Assembly (NCBI GenBank): GCA_024336345.1 | Contig: JANFOG010000009.1 | Location: forward strand, 186,001-250,000 | Direction: 5' to 3' | Source of the DNA: Mariannaea sp. PMI_226 | Lineage: Eukaryota > Ascomycota > Sordariomycetes > Hypocreales > Nectriaceae | Length of the DNA stretch: 64,000 bases | In this document: piece after piece, positions 46,202-56,928 of the stretch | How positions within the stretch are numbered: position 1 is the stretch's first letter | How the letters are laid out: each line of letters opens with the position of its first letter | Position numbers and translations under genes: made by a program | Notes under the pieces: model-generated | What the model was told of the DNA's origin: nothing | Seen by the model: the letters and a program-made list of their open reading frames with translations, nothing else | Database searches by the model: none

Positions 46202-47182
46202 GATGAATATTCGAATGGTAGATAGATGGTTGATTGCTTAGGAGAAATGAATGCTGTGATGTGTCGTTTTGAATATACTCTGAATGCGAGCAAGAGCTTT
46301 ATAGACACTTTTCCCTCTCACCTCAATTCATACTTCTCGTCGCAGGGTGGCTTAGCATCTGAACATTGCAAAAGCGTGGCTTTCTCCTTAGTAGCCATTT
46401 TGATAGGATTTCCAATATTCATGACCATGCAGTACATGTGGCTTTGCCCAAGTCACCCTTGCCGGTGGTCAGCCATGATTGCTCAAGAGGGTTTGTCGTA
46501 ACCTTAATGCAACCCTGGCGAAGTAAGCAAACTGTTTAAGTGCTTACGCTCTCCGCGGTTATAAATGTGTTGTCCTCAGCTGATTTCGGTCTCTCCGCCA
46601 ATCCAATCAGAAAAATCCGCTATGTCTTGGCTCTTCCTCGCTTGCGACTTTAGAAGCAATATTATACCTATGATATATCCCCCCTGAGGGAACGTCTTGA
46701 GTAATTAGGGTACCGACTACCGTGATATCGCCGACCACTGCCTCGCAATTTTCTTTTTCTTGTGGGATAATTCGTTGTGAAGCTCTTTACCAGTGTTATG
46801 TGAGACGGACGTTGCATCCACGTGAGAACCATACGAATCACCCAGAGAAGGAGATGCCGCATTCATGCCCTTCGTTAGTGGCAGAATTGCAGCCTGTAGA
46901 AACGTCAACTCGGCATCGCGGGGACCTTCCATGGACCTGCATCAGCTGAACCGACTATAGCGGCAAAAGAAGAATCAACCAGTGAGGCAGAGACCTCCTA
47001 TATTCCTTGACAGTTCCAGAGGCTCGGTTAAACTGGTGGATAAGGAACTCAGTGGAAGCGAATAAGGGAGGAAAGACAGGTTTTTTCACGCAGTTGGGAC
47101 GACACGTTGAAGGCAGGGCTGATTTGCGGACCGTAGTAATCACCGCAAACTTCAGATTCATTCAAAGTCAAGTGCAGACTTT
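46202..47182. other. intergenic, no gene recognised
   Basis: 981 bases between the secreted protein and the caspase-fold gene. Minus-strand frames at 46717-46932 and 46955-47161 contain Lys-rich sequence but no motif I can name. A small unrecognised gene is possible. Confidence 0.4.
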
Positions 47183-49132
47183 CTAGTTACATGATGTCAA
47201 TGGAGTATAGTGCGGCATATCCACCATCCACCATCGAAAGACTTTCGAAACGACCCGGACATTTCGCCCCGTGTCTTCATCTTCCGGCGCTCTCATCTCC
47301 ATCTGGTCCACCTCCCACAGCTCCGGCAACTCTAGGCTCTTCCACGAGACTCCTTGCCCACTAGTGACTATCGCGCGTATAATGTCTCGGTGTGGCTCTC
47401 CCCCTCTAGCCCCCTTGAAGTCACGAAGTTGATCAGGTATGGAAATCTCAAAGGCGAATGACGTTTCGCCCCCCGCTGGTACTTGCTCATAGAATCCTTC
47501 TGGCGGCCAAAGCTGTTTAATGCTAAACCCTGGTGTCATATTCACAACGGTGAGGTACAAGTCGCCGTTGCCTGTGTTCTCGAAACTTAGTTCCAGGTGA
47601 GGCTCATCGTCGTCGTCGACTTCGTCAAGAGTTACGTGAAAAGGCAACTTTCCCTTTGAAGACTTTTTAGGAAGATCCAGGATCTGGCCAAAGCGGGCAA
47701 GATGTCCCAGGCTAACGGCGGCTCGATCACCAAGGCGCTGAAGGGAACCACTTTTGAGGTTCACACATCGCAAAGGGTCACGATACCCTACCAGTTCATG
47801 TGGCGAATATATCTCGACGCCGCCCCCGTTAATCGGGGCTATCCTGAATGTATCCGAACCTGGCATAGAGTGACCATCATATTCAACCTGAACTGTAGAC
47901 ACAAGGAGTTGCTGAAGTCTCTTCCATAAGGCTTTTTTCACTTCGGTACCAAGGGTCGCCTCAATGTAGACCTTGAATGGTTCATCGCCCAGACTCCATC
48001 TTGATGGTACAACTTCCAAAGTGCTCTGGTTTGTGGGCAGATGGCCAGGAGATAGGCTCACACGGCAGTCTCTCGCACCGACACTATCAACAACAAAAAT
48101 GGCATCACTAGAAGGTGGGAATATCTTAAACTCGGTTCCTACCTCCATACCGTGGATCCTACCCATCGGAATGACGAGTGTATCTCCCTCAATTTTCGAT
48201 GCTTGTGGGGCAGTGTGAAAAGGCTCAAAGTTCCCGAAGAAGACCAACGCATCTTGACCATATACCTCTGGATCCTGTCGGTTAGATCGGAGTTTCACGG
48301 CAACCATGTCACATATCAATCGGTACGTCGATGAGACTTGTCTTGGGTCGAAGCGCTGAAAGTACTGGACGAGCTCGTGCGTGAACGCGCCGTGAGAGAC
48401 ATTGTTCACTTCGACCTCTTGTGCTTGCTGTTGAACCGTACAGGCAGCCATTAGTGTGAATCCTTCCGGGTTCATTCCCCAAGTCGTTGCCAGTCTGGCA
48501 TTCCTGTCTGAGGGCTCAATGGGGATAGGCTCTGATAACGGAAGTTGGTCGTTGGGGCTGCTAAGTATATTGTTAAAGTCCTCGGGAGTGCGAGCTGGAC
48601 CTGCCGATCGCCAAGAGCCACCAGAATGGCAACTGTCAAGAATAGCAACGACCTGGACCCTTTTATCGTTCAACTCCTTGAGCCATTGATTCAATTGCCA
48701 GCCCCGCACCGCAGGTTGGTCGCAGCCGTAATCAAAGGTCAAAAGAGATGGATCTGTCGATCGGTCGCTGGGGGAAGCGTCAATCCTCGGAAGAGTTGCA
48801 CCATGGCCAGAATAGTGGAAGAAGAATAAATCTCCTTTCTTGGCTTCATTGATTACGGCTCTGAACTCTCTCTGGATGTTATTGAAAGTCGGCCAGGCAT
48901 CTTCCGGCTCCAGAGGCCTTGCAGCACCATCAGGCGAAGGAGAGGAAGTCAAGACTCTTGGGTGATCCAACTGGAACTGATCTCGTAAAAGCTTCTTCAT
49001 CGATTCAACGTCGTTAAGGCAACCACCAAGGCTTCTGATCCTCACGGGGGTCCCATCTGCACTCTTTCTTGTGTCATCGTTCTTGTAATAATTGATACCC
49101 ACAAGGAGGGCAAACCGTCGCTGAGTTTCCAT
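47183..49132 (-). CDS. caspase-fold peptidase (C14 family), gasdermin neighbour
   Basis: Single-exon gene of 649 residues. The N-terminal about 300 residues form a caspase-like domain starting ALLVGINYY. The catalytic His110 is in FFHYSGHGA and the catalytic Cys168 in AILDSCHSGG, each preceded by the usual hydrophobic strand. A VRGWQLNQWL segment lies between them. The large C-terminal half (from about residue 330) is beta-rich with no family I can name. Proteases of this type cut proteins after basic or acidic residues and often trigger cell death. Its start faces the gasdermin-like gene across 369 bases. It lacks a NACHT or death-fold domain, so the sensor part would be the C-terminal half or a partner. 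Confidence 0.92.
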   Translation of the reverse strand: METQRRFALLVGINYYKNDDTRKSADGTPVRIRSLGGCLNDVESMKKLLRDQFQLDHPRVLTSSPSPDGAARPLEPEDAWPTFNNIQREFRAVINEAKKGDLFFFHYSGHGATLPRIDASPSDRSTDPSLLTFDYGCDQPAVRGWQLNQWLKELNDKRVQVVAILDSCHSGGSWRSAGPARTPEDFNNILSSPNDQLPLSEPIPIEPSDRNARLATTWGMNPEGFTLMAACTVQQQAQEVEVNNVSHGAFTHELVQYFQRFDPRQVSSTYRLICDMVAVKLRSNRQDPEVYGQDALVFFGNFEPFHTAPQASKIEGDTLVIPMGRIHGMEVGTEFKIFPPSSDAIFVVDSVGARDCRVSLSPGHLPTNQSTLEVVPSRWSLGDEPFKVYIEATLGTEVKKALWKRLQQLLVSTVQVEYDGHSMPGSDTFRIAPINGGGVEIYSPHELVGYRDPLRCVNLKSGSLQRLGDRAAVSLGHLARFGQILDLPKKSSKGKLPFHVTLDEVDDDDEPHLELSFENTGNGDLYLTVVNMTPGFSIKQLWPPEGFYEQVPAGGETSFAFEISIPDQLRDFKGARGGEPHRDIIRAIVTSGQGVSWKSLELPELWEVDQMEMRAPEDEDTGRNVRVVSKVFRWWMVDMPHYTPLTSCN

Positions 49133-49501
49133 GCTGTAGGTAGAAATAGAATCGTCGTGTTCTCATACAGAGGTATACTTTCATTGCAAGTTTTCTTAGA
49201 CTGAACTTGAGCGACTTTGTGGCCAGCCAAGAGGCACGGCTGAGAGATTATTCCGTAGTGGTGCGTCAGCTGGTTTCAACCCCCAAAGGACTCATCCCTG
49301 TTCGAGCCTTGATACCGTCGCAGCCTGATCAGCCCCGCTTCCAAGCGCTTATTAGAGATTTATTGACATGGTGAACAGCGCACGGCCTCTCCACATTAGT
49401 ATTGGTTGGCTCTGCTTTTCCTTCCGCTGATCACTTAAGCGTTGCCGTCGACGTTGGATTCACCATCCTTTTCCCCGTTTCTTCCACCAAGCAGAATCAC
49501 C
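49133..49501. promoter_or_regulatory. divergent promoter between caspase-fold and gasdermin-like genes
   Basis: 369 bases shared by the two start codons, which point away from each other. The short shared promoter would allow the protease and the pore former to be expressed together. No defined binding site is claimed. Confidence 0.45.
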
Positions 49502-50443
49502 ATGTCGAAGAAATCCCGCCTTGACAGGGTGTTTGCCCGGCTCCTGATGAACCACCCGTACGGTTGGGCACTTTACAAGAAGGTCACGGTCAAAAACTTG
49601 CGACCAGGGGCTTTCGGTTACTTTGACGCTGACGGGGATTGGCATACTCTCGCTAACCTTTCTGGTAATCAACAAGACCTTGTCAAGTTGGGGCTGAACA
49701 TCCCGGACGAGCCAGTGAAAAGTAGTAGCCAGACGCCAGAAACACTGATATGGGGGCCAAAGAGCTCTACCTCGGTGATTTCGCGAGAGGTTGGCGGAGA
49801 GGTTGGAGCTCCGTAAGTTAAGCCTACATCCCTATGCACCCCATCACGGTTGCTAATGGTGGAACATCTCTCTAGAGTAGTGGCAGCACCCATCGAGGCT
49901 TCTATCAAACTCTCGTTCCAATGTGGAAGCGATGAGGGAGCTGTCCTTGTCACTCAAAGCCCTGTCCTAAAGCACCAGATCGAGGATGAATCGGCAGCTG
50001 TGCAGTGGGTCGAAGACAACACGGCCGACATTCTGAAAAAGCACAAGGCCATCATTGAAAGACACGGCATCTGGGTCGTGACGAAGACGTACACGACACA
50101 GCAATGTGCTGTGGCTGTCATGTCATCGAAGTCTTCTGCTGTAGAGATTGGCATCGCAGCAAACGTTCCCGGCGTCTTGACATTGTCGCCGTCGGGCAAG
50201 TGGTCATCTAGCACTGGCGATGCCGCGTTCGAGATCCATCAAGATGAAGAAGGAGTCGTCACTTTCATCAGTGGTGTATACTTCTCAAAAAGATTGATTG
50301 GGTCGAAACTAAAGCAAGCACATGACCAAGAGGACCAAAAGGATAAGATACTGCGTGGACATGAGGATGAGATACAGCTGGGCAATGAGGAACATGATGA
50401 AGAGGTATTCGAGTTGCAACTCTTTAACTGTCTAGATGATTAA
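49502..50443 (+). CDS. gasdermin-like pore-forming protein (RCD-1/HET-Q1 type), probable
   Basis: Two exons, 49502-49812 and 49876-50443, give 292 residues, close to the size of known fungal gasdermins. Segments that look like the family are the N-terminal HPYGWALYKKVTVKNLRPG, then GYFDADGDWHTL, WGPKSSTSV, and alternating hydrophobic/polar strands (IWVVTKTYTTQQCAVAVMSS, VTFISGVYFSKR) that fit beta-hairpins of a pore former. There is no signal peptide. After about residue 248 the protein changes to a highly charged, mostly acidic tail (about 44 residues, about 5 kDa). In Podospora HET-Q1 a C-terminal piece of similar size is removed to activate the pore. Neighbours support the call: a caspase-fold gene diverges from it and a CHAT protease gene converges on it with only 28 bases between stops. 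Without a profile search this remains probable, not proven. Confidence 0.7.
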
Positions 50444-50471
50444 GCTGGGGATATATTGAGACTCTGTCATC

Positions 50472-53258
50472 TCAAATTCCGTAATGGACATATGGAACCC
50501 AACGTAAACGCTCTGCATCTGTTCCCTTAGTTTTGCTCGTACCCATCAATGAAGCGTTTCTCTCATTACGATTGTTGTAGAGCTGCTCATCCATCTCATC
50601 TTCATCTACCTCTTCCTCGTCCATCTCTTCACTCCTCTCGCTGTCGCTGTTTTCCTCTTCGCCAGTGCCCTCTTCGTTTGCCCCCTCATCGGTGTCCTCC
50701 TCATCAATATCTTCCTCAGAGCTCACAACTGCCTCCTCCGATATAGAGCCACCTCTTTTCATTCCCTGCCTTGCTCTTCTATTACTCAACCACTCATCTC
50801 GCATTTCCCTCACGGCATTGTGAAGGCCTAAAGAAACTGATTCGTCCGTAAGCCCCCCACGTCCTATGGTCTCATAAGTCCTCTTGGCCATCTCTACACA
50901 CATTTCATCGTTTACTTCCCAAAGAGTACCGATGACATGACGAAACCCCGCTAACTGACATGCGCTGATAAGGTGAATACTCTCGTCTGAATATTTCTCA
51001 TCTTCGATTTCGCCCGTTCCACACGCAGAGAGATAGGCCAGCAACGGAGCTTGATCGCGTATATTGACCTCCAGTAGGTCCGCCACATACAGAGGATTCT
51101 CACTGTCTTCCAGAACTAGGTGACTTCTTGATGGATCAATGTTGTTGGAACCGTGGCCCGCAAAATGCAGGATTGTACACTCTCGCAACTCTGACAAAAT
51201 GTCTTGCTTGTGTGGAAGGGGTTGCGCCACGCCGACTTCCATTGACTCCAGTAGCCCACCTATGATTGAGGCCTCTTTTCCTGCAAAAGGAAGGGAGGCG
51301 TATCCTGGGGTTTTCTCCATTGCGATGAGAAGTGCTTTGGGTGTTGATCTCGGCGAGATCGCACTTGTACTATCAAAACGTCGTCGATGAGTGTGGATGA
51401 GTGTCTTGATGGATGAACTGTAAGAAGAGATAGTTCGATCTAGTACAGTCTTTCCCATACCCTTATGATGGTATCCAGCTGCATGTATGGGAAATTTACT
51501 CAGGCGCCCAGTAGGAATCCACCATATATGCGGCCAAGTTTCACCGCTCGAATAGGTCTGTGTGAGGTTGAGGGCAGCCAGAATCGGATCCACCACAACA
51601 TCCCATAGCCATCGGAGAACTTTAGGGCTCCCCATGCTATAATAATATTCCATATGTCTTAGTTGCCGAACTGTCAGGTCAGGTAGAGATATCTGCCTTA
51701 TTTGATTTGGCTGAACGACAATGGCGTCGCAACGTAATCTGCTAGTATTGATGACGACAATATGGCCGTATTTTGCTGCCTCGTGTATTTCTTCTTCCGT
51801 CAGAGAAGAGAGAAAATCTGCAAACCCAGGCTGCCTGCGAATCTCAGCGATGACCTTGTCAAACTGCTTGCCAGCCTCGTAACGCTGACTTCCTTCAGGT
51901 TTCCAGGCGGTCTCGTAGCTTTTTAGGACCGGCAGCCCAGCAACAGCTTCCTCGAGCTTATCCCGGCATTTGGCAAACTGGGCCGCAAGTTCGGGGTGTT
52001 TCTCTTGTAGTAGGGCCGTCTCCGCCCGCAGATCTTCAAGCGATGCTACGAGAACACTACGGCCCTCCTCCAGCAACTTCAGAGCCACCAGTGGGTCTTT
52101 TTTTGCATTTAAAGCCACAGCTGCGGCCTCGGAAGAAAATCCTGCCAGGTTTAGAAGAGTGTCCTGCTTGTCTGCGATCTCAAGCGATCGTGAAGTCAGT
52201 TGGGAGATTAGCGACGTGACTTGGGCCGCAACTTCGTAAGCTTGTTCCCACTCCAAGACAGATGCATACAGCCGGACAATATCCCTCCCAGCTTGTATTC
52301 GAACCTCCGGTGGTGCAAGCTCCTGGGAGAGAGCAAGTTTATAATATGAAATGGTGAACTCAAGGTCCTCTCTAGCTTGTGTAGATAAATATTGATCAGC
52401 AAATTGAATGGCGAGGTTGTGGCAGAGCATTGCTCTATTTGGGTCATCGCTAGGCGTAGCATCGACAGCTTCCTGGCTAACTCGAATGGCGTAATTGAGA
52501 TCATCTGACAACATCGTCTCCAAATACCTGTTGCCGATGTGGTTGCCTAGGTTGCTTAAGAATTTAGCCCGTCGGGGTTCCTTCTTGGGCAAGATTTTGA
52601 TAGCTTCTTCACCGAACTGAATGGCATCGTGGAGATCCTCTATTTCTCCATCTCTCGAGTACCGTTCACCTAACGCAAATGCCAGGTTATTAAGGAAGAC
52701 GGCGCGGTTCGGATCATCGCGGGGTGCTATTGTAGAAATATGTTCCCCTAAACGAATAGCCTCCAATAGGTCATCAATCTCGTCTGTCCGTATAAACCTG
52801 TCTGCAAGCCGATTGATCAGGTTACTGATGAAGACCAATCGGTTTGGATGACCGTCTGGTGTAAGGTCTGTAGTCTCTTGAGCAAGATGAATCGCGTCAT
52901 CGAGATCGGCCAAGGCTCCGATTTGCGTATATCTGCTGCGAAACTTGATTGAGAGCTTATTTATGCGCAGAGGTCGCTCTGGGTGGCCCATCGGAGTCGC
53001 TTTTATAGCCTCTTGTTCTAGCACAATCGCTTCTTCAAGATCAACCATGGCTCCCGTTCTGTAGAACCTGTCTGTAAGAAGATCTGCAAGAGTGCTCAGG
53101 TGCTCTCCCACATTATCCTGATCTTTTGGGGTGCTTGCGACAACTTCTCGGCTCATCCGAATGGCATTTTCCAGAGCTTCAATACTTTCTGCTTGCGGCT
53201 GGATAGTTGGGTCGAGATCTGGTGTAAACCAAAATCGACGCGGAGCTAGATTTGCCAT
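50472..53258 (-). CDS. TPR-CHAT caspase-like protease
   Basis: Single-exon gene of 928 residues. The N-terminal half is a row of TPR-like repeats of about 42-45 residues; each has a DLxxAIxxxxEA core followed by PxxxPNRAxxLxNLA. The C-terminal half is a CHAT domain with His702 in ILHFAGHGS and Cys746 in AYLSACGTGE. Separation and order are normal for CHAT proteases. The last part of CHAT (HVIGTLWEV) is intact. An acidic low-complexity insert (about residues 838-895, mostly Glu/Asp/Ser) precedes the final WVPYVHYG. TPR-CHAT proteins (separase-like) are also known from bacterial defence systems. It ends 28 bases from the gasdermin-like stop codon, on the opposite strand. Confidence 0.93.
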   Translation of the reverse strand: MANLAPRRFWFTPDLDPTIQPQAESIEALENAIRMSREVVASTPKDQDNVGEHLSTLADLLTDRFYRTGAMVDLEEAIVLEQEAIKATPMGHPERPLRINKLSIKFRSRYTQIGALADLDDAIHLAQETTDLTPDGHPNRLVFISNLINRLADRFIRTDEIDDLLEAIRLGEHISTIAPRDDPNRAVFLNNLAFALGERYSRDGEIEDLHDAIQFGEEAIKILPKKEPRRAKFLSNLGNHIGNRYLETMLSDDLNYAIRVSQEAVDATPSDDPNRAMLCHNLAIQFADQYLSTQAREDLEFTISYYKLALSQELAPPEVRIQAGRDIVRLYASVLEWEQAYEVAAQVTSLISQLTSRSLEIADKQDTLLNLAGFSSEAAAVALNAKKDPLVALKLLEEGRSVLVASLEDLRAETALLQEKHPELAAQFAKCRDKLEEAVAGLPVLKSYETAWKPEGSQRYEAGKQFDKVIAEIRRQPGFADFLSSLTEEEIHEAAKYGHIVVINTSRLRCDAIVVQPNQIRQISLPDLTVRQLRHMEYYYSMGSPKVLRWLWDVVVDPILAALNLTQTYSSGETWPHIWWIPTGRLSKFPIHAAGYHHKGMGKTVLDRTISSYSSSIKTLIHTHRRRFDSTSAISPRSTPKALLIAMEKTPGYASLPFAGKEASIIGGLLESMEVGVAQPLPHKQDILSELRECTILHFAGHGSNNIDPSRSHLVLEDSENPLYVADLLEVNIRDQAPLLAYLSACGTGEIEDEKYSDESIHLISACQLAGFRHVIGTLWEVNDEMCVEMAKRTYETIGRGGLTDESVSLGLHNAVREMRDEWLSNRRARQGMKRGGSISEEAVVSSEEDIDEEDTDEGANEEGTGEEENSDSERSEEMDEEEVDEDEMDEQLYNNRNERNASLMGTSKTKGTDAERLRWVPYVHYGI

Positions 53259-54308
53259 GTTTCTCAGACTAGAAGCAAATCAGCTAAGTTTTCGCTATCA
53301 GGGGCCAAACAAACCAGTCCGCCGGGCTCGTTCCTAGGGCGTGAAATGAAATCGCGCATAACCTTGCCGTAACTCATGAACTGATCGATGCGTGAGCGAT
53401 TCACGTGTTCTGGCTATTTTGGAGAGAATCACAGTATGCAGCAATCTAATTGGCCAAGCCCCTTCTTCTAACAGGGGTCGTTATAGCTGAATCGCCGATA
53501 CAGATATGGTTTCCTAGGTAGGTAGAGAAGAGAACTAAAAGTATTTGACATCCCATATTACTAGCTATTGCACTGAAAAATACTCTTTGCTGTATTGATA
53601 TTTCCCCAGTCATGATTTGACACGCGCAATGTGAGGCATGAACGCTACGGACATAGCGATGCTCTAGCGGGCTCATCGAGACGGCGCATGCCATACCTCA
53701 CTTGTTATACGTAAGTCGTCAATCACGAATTCGTAAACCGTAAAACAACTTGGGGCCAAAATTGTAAATGTACAGTTGAATTCATGTTCTAGCTATAAGA
53801 AACCTTTCACCTGGCTGGCGACTGACGTTGAGGGCTGCATTTGGTGTTGATTTTGGAATTGACCCAGAAAGCACACAAAGAGATGCGTCGGTGTCCAGGG
53901 CAGGTTAATAGTTGGCATTGATAGCGAAGGACACACAATATTATAGCTTCATTCCTCTGTGCTAGATGAGCTGCAGCTGACTGAAACGCGACTATGTCCT
54001 CCGTCACTTTCGAGGAGCGCTTGTACACCAGTGGACATTTGTCTTCTGCGCAGTGTATGGTCCAAGTACCGTCTCGATACCTCCAAACTCGGGTAACAAG
54101 AGAAGAAGCGACTTCAAGCCTTTGCCTACTGTGAGGGAAACAAAATCTGCACAAGTCTTGTCAATTTCATTATATACCTGGTTACAATGATTTCCCCATG
54201 TTCCACACTTAACGCTCCAGGTTCAATGCTCCATATCCCATGCTCACTACAACCACACCTACTAGCGTCTTGCCACACACGCACAGTATATTGGCTACAG
54301 TTTCAGCA
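53259..54308. other. intergenic, no gene recognised
   Basis: 1.05 kb between the TPR-CHAT start and the AA9 stop (both minus). Short frames only. The left end should be the TPR-CHAT promoter. Confidence 0.45.
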
Positions 54309-55119
54309 CTAATTCGCAGCAGTCCAAAGAGTAGGACCAGGGTACGGATAGCTTGTGTACGAGGTATACAGATTGAATAAGATGCCCGGCTCTGACCGGG
54401 TGTACAAGGCACTTCCCAGTTTTCCACCAGATGGCGAGACGGTACCGCTACCACCGACTTTCAGGTTGAGACACTGGGGATATGCTTGGGCACCATTGTC
54501 GTTTTGGGCGCTGTGCAGAGCGATGATTTCATGTCGAATGACATAGTTCCCTGGCTTCAGCTTTGAGGGGATCGTAGTAGACGTGGAAAAATTGTTGGCA
54601 ATTAAGTTGTCAGTCACCCAGGTCGTGCCGCTGACGATGCTGCTCTGGCTTATTTTAGACCACGAAAGGGTACCAGCGGTGGTCTCACCTGCGTAGAAGT
54701 CAGTGTCAGTTGTACTTTTCTATTGCACATCTATGGTGAGGGATGCGAGACCACATCGTACCATTATATGGGGCGATGTAGTTGATGATAGGGCCCTTGT
54801 GAGACGAAGGCCATGTGTTCCAGAAAAACGTAATGGTTTGGCCGGCGTTGACATTGATGAAGTTCTTTCCAGCAGTGGCACTCTTATGACAAGATATGTC
54901 GACGGTTCCAAAATTGGCCGGCTCGACAAACCCGTTATCCTGGTTTAGAGCGTTCCAGCCTGCTGTTGCTGGAGCCTGTCCTGCCGGGTAGTAATACCAG
55001 ACCGGATCGGCTCCAGCAGTCCAGACTCCATTCACTTTGACTCCGGAAACGAAGCCGTGAGCCAGTACCAGCTGAGGGATACAGGCCACAAGGCCGAGTA
55101 ACGCCGTGATTGATAGCAT
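54309..55119 (-). CDS. AA9 lytic polysaccharide monooxygenase
   Basis: Secreted copper enzyme that oxidatively cleaves cellulose or related glucans. Two exons, 55119-54762 and 54688-54309, give 245 residues, normal for a single-domain AA9. The signal peptide ([20 protein letters not shown]) ends directly before His21, which becomes the N-terminal copper ligand (HGFVSG). The second histidine-brace ligand is His107 in SSHKGP. The region [10 protein letters not shown] followed by AQAYPQC gives the secondary His and the axial Tyr. No carbohydrate-binding module or linker is attached. The gene looks intact and would act outside the cell with cellobiose dehydrogenase or phenolic reductants. Confidence 0.95.
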
Positions 55120-56111
55120 GATGATTTGTGTTGGGTTGTTGGTTGTTGATCAACTCAGAGGTTTTTCTTGTAGAAATATTTATGCAAAAGCCATCTAACC
55201 GGCCAGGCTCATTCGTCCTTTTTATAAATGACATGATTTACTCGATGCCGCTCGATTGTATGGCAAGGCGTTCCGGGTCTCCGAAAAGTGTGCTCTGAAG
55301 TATGATTTGTGGAATATCCAGCGGATAGTCCTTGTTTATAGCATTCGTTCATGATATCAACTCTGATCAACATTCGCCTTGTCTGAGTCGTATTGAAATG
55401 GATAATATATTGGCTTGGCAAGGCCATAAAAGGCTCCTTTACGACCAACTACCGCGGACCGCCGGACCGTAGGAGCGTCTCAAACGGATTTCCTTCGTCC
55501 GCACTTCTCTCTATGTTCACGACTGCAACTTGCCAAGAGCTCGCCTAGAGAAATGGTTACATTCGTTATGCACTATCAAGTCAATGAGTTGATTCAGTTC
55601 AATCCCAAAGCAATTGAGCTGCTGCAATCCCTGCCATTGACGGAACCTGATGCGCCGAGTCCAATTGTGGAATGTGGTAAGGAAAAGAATAGCCAAAAAA
55701 TCCATTTCTGCTGAAGAACCTTGTAAGAAGAAACAACGAATTAAGCATAATTCTCTTTTCGGAGATAGTACGGGGGCGGGGTTGAGCATTTTAGAATCAA
55801 TCATTGAATAACGGCCAGGTCTCAAAAACGTGGATGGTGGGAGAGATGCCTATATTATCAATACAATAGGTTATTAGGGCCTTTTTTCTTGTTTTTCTTT
55901 TTCTTTTTTCTTTGGTATTTCTTCCTGGACATTTCTTCATCGTATCTATTTTGATTTATTGCGATGTGCGAACCTCATCAAGCATATTAGCTTTTTAAGA
56001 GAGTCTTCACCCACTCCAACCTCTTGACCCTCAGTAGGTGGTCCATACACAAGAAAACACACCAACAGGAAGCAAGAACAAAAAGATTGGGGGAAAAAAA
56101 ACGTCGAAAAA
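55120..56111. other. intergenic, no gene recognised
   Basis: 992 bases upstream of the AA9 gene. Short frames show no motif. The left end should hold the AA9 promoter. Confidence 0.45.
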
Positions 56112-56230
56112 ACATACAACAGTGGGGATTCCCCGGTCGTCACCGACCCGAGTACTAGTCCACCGCTTCTCAGCTTAACGTACGGAGAGCAGACGGGATC
56201 CAGTGTATTCTAAGAGCTATGGTCGTATGT
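56112..56230 (-). rRNA. 5S ribosomal RNA (copy 5)
   Basis: 119 bases on the minus strand, main sequence class (CTCTCCGTACG, AGTACTCGGG). Helix I ends and internal control region are intact. T-rich DNA follows on its strand (A runs at 56094-56112). Confidence 0.9.
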
Positions 56231-56928
56231 GCTCAGTAGTGGCGCTGAGTCAGGTTATAATAGAAGGAGGTCCATAGTGAGAGAAGAAAGTGATTGTCTA
56301 TCTTTCTCATACCTTGACAGTCCTAAGACTGCATCATTGACCATATTACAATGGTCCCAGAAAAAGATTAGTTGTTTAACTTGGTATGAACGAGGCATTG
56401 AGGTTTTTTTTTTTTTTGGAATCTGAACATGAAGATTCAAAGATGAGTGCGCTCTTATCCGTTTGCGCGTATCCATTGCGGCACATCCTGTGTGCTGTGT
56501 TATTGAACAAAGCATATATTTGAGGCTTTGGCTCCTAGAAAGCCCACTTCAAGCGGAATATATCGAGCTGAAGAGGACACTCGGAATCCCAGTAATCGAA
56601 AATAGCATGGCCCATGGCGTAGAGCCAGCTGAAGCGACTCAACTGGAGCTGAAGACCACATTGGTTCATCCCCAAAGTGCCCAAAAGCAGTTTCACGGGT
56701 ACCTACATCAGCCCATACGCCAAAATACGGAGACTATAGGTAAGTATTCCCGAAATCGGAGGTAATCAAGGCTATATTAGCTAAAATTATGCGACATAAG
56801 AATCTGCACACCCACTCCACACCACCATACCTGCAACCACGCAACAACATTTCAAATGTATATTGTGATAGCAATTTAAATGTAACATAAGAAATAAATG
56901 CACTAAAATGAAACCCTGTTTCTGACGT
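56231..56928. other. intergenic, possible transposon flank
   Basis: About 700 bases between 5S copy 5 and the transposase remnant. A 100-codon frame at 56463-56765 has no known motif. The right part may be the 3' flank of the old transposon. Confidence 0.4.
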
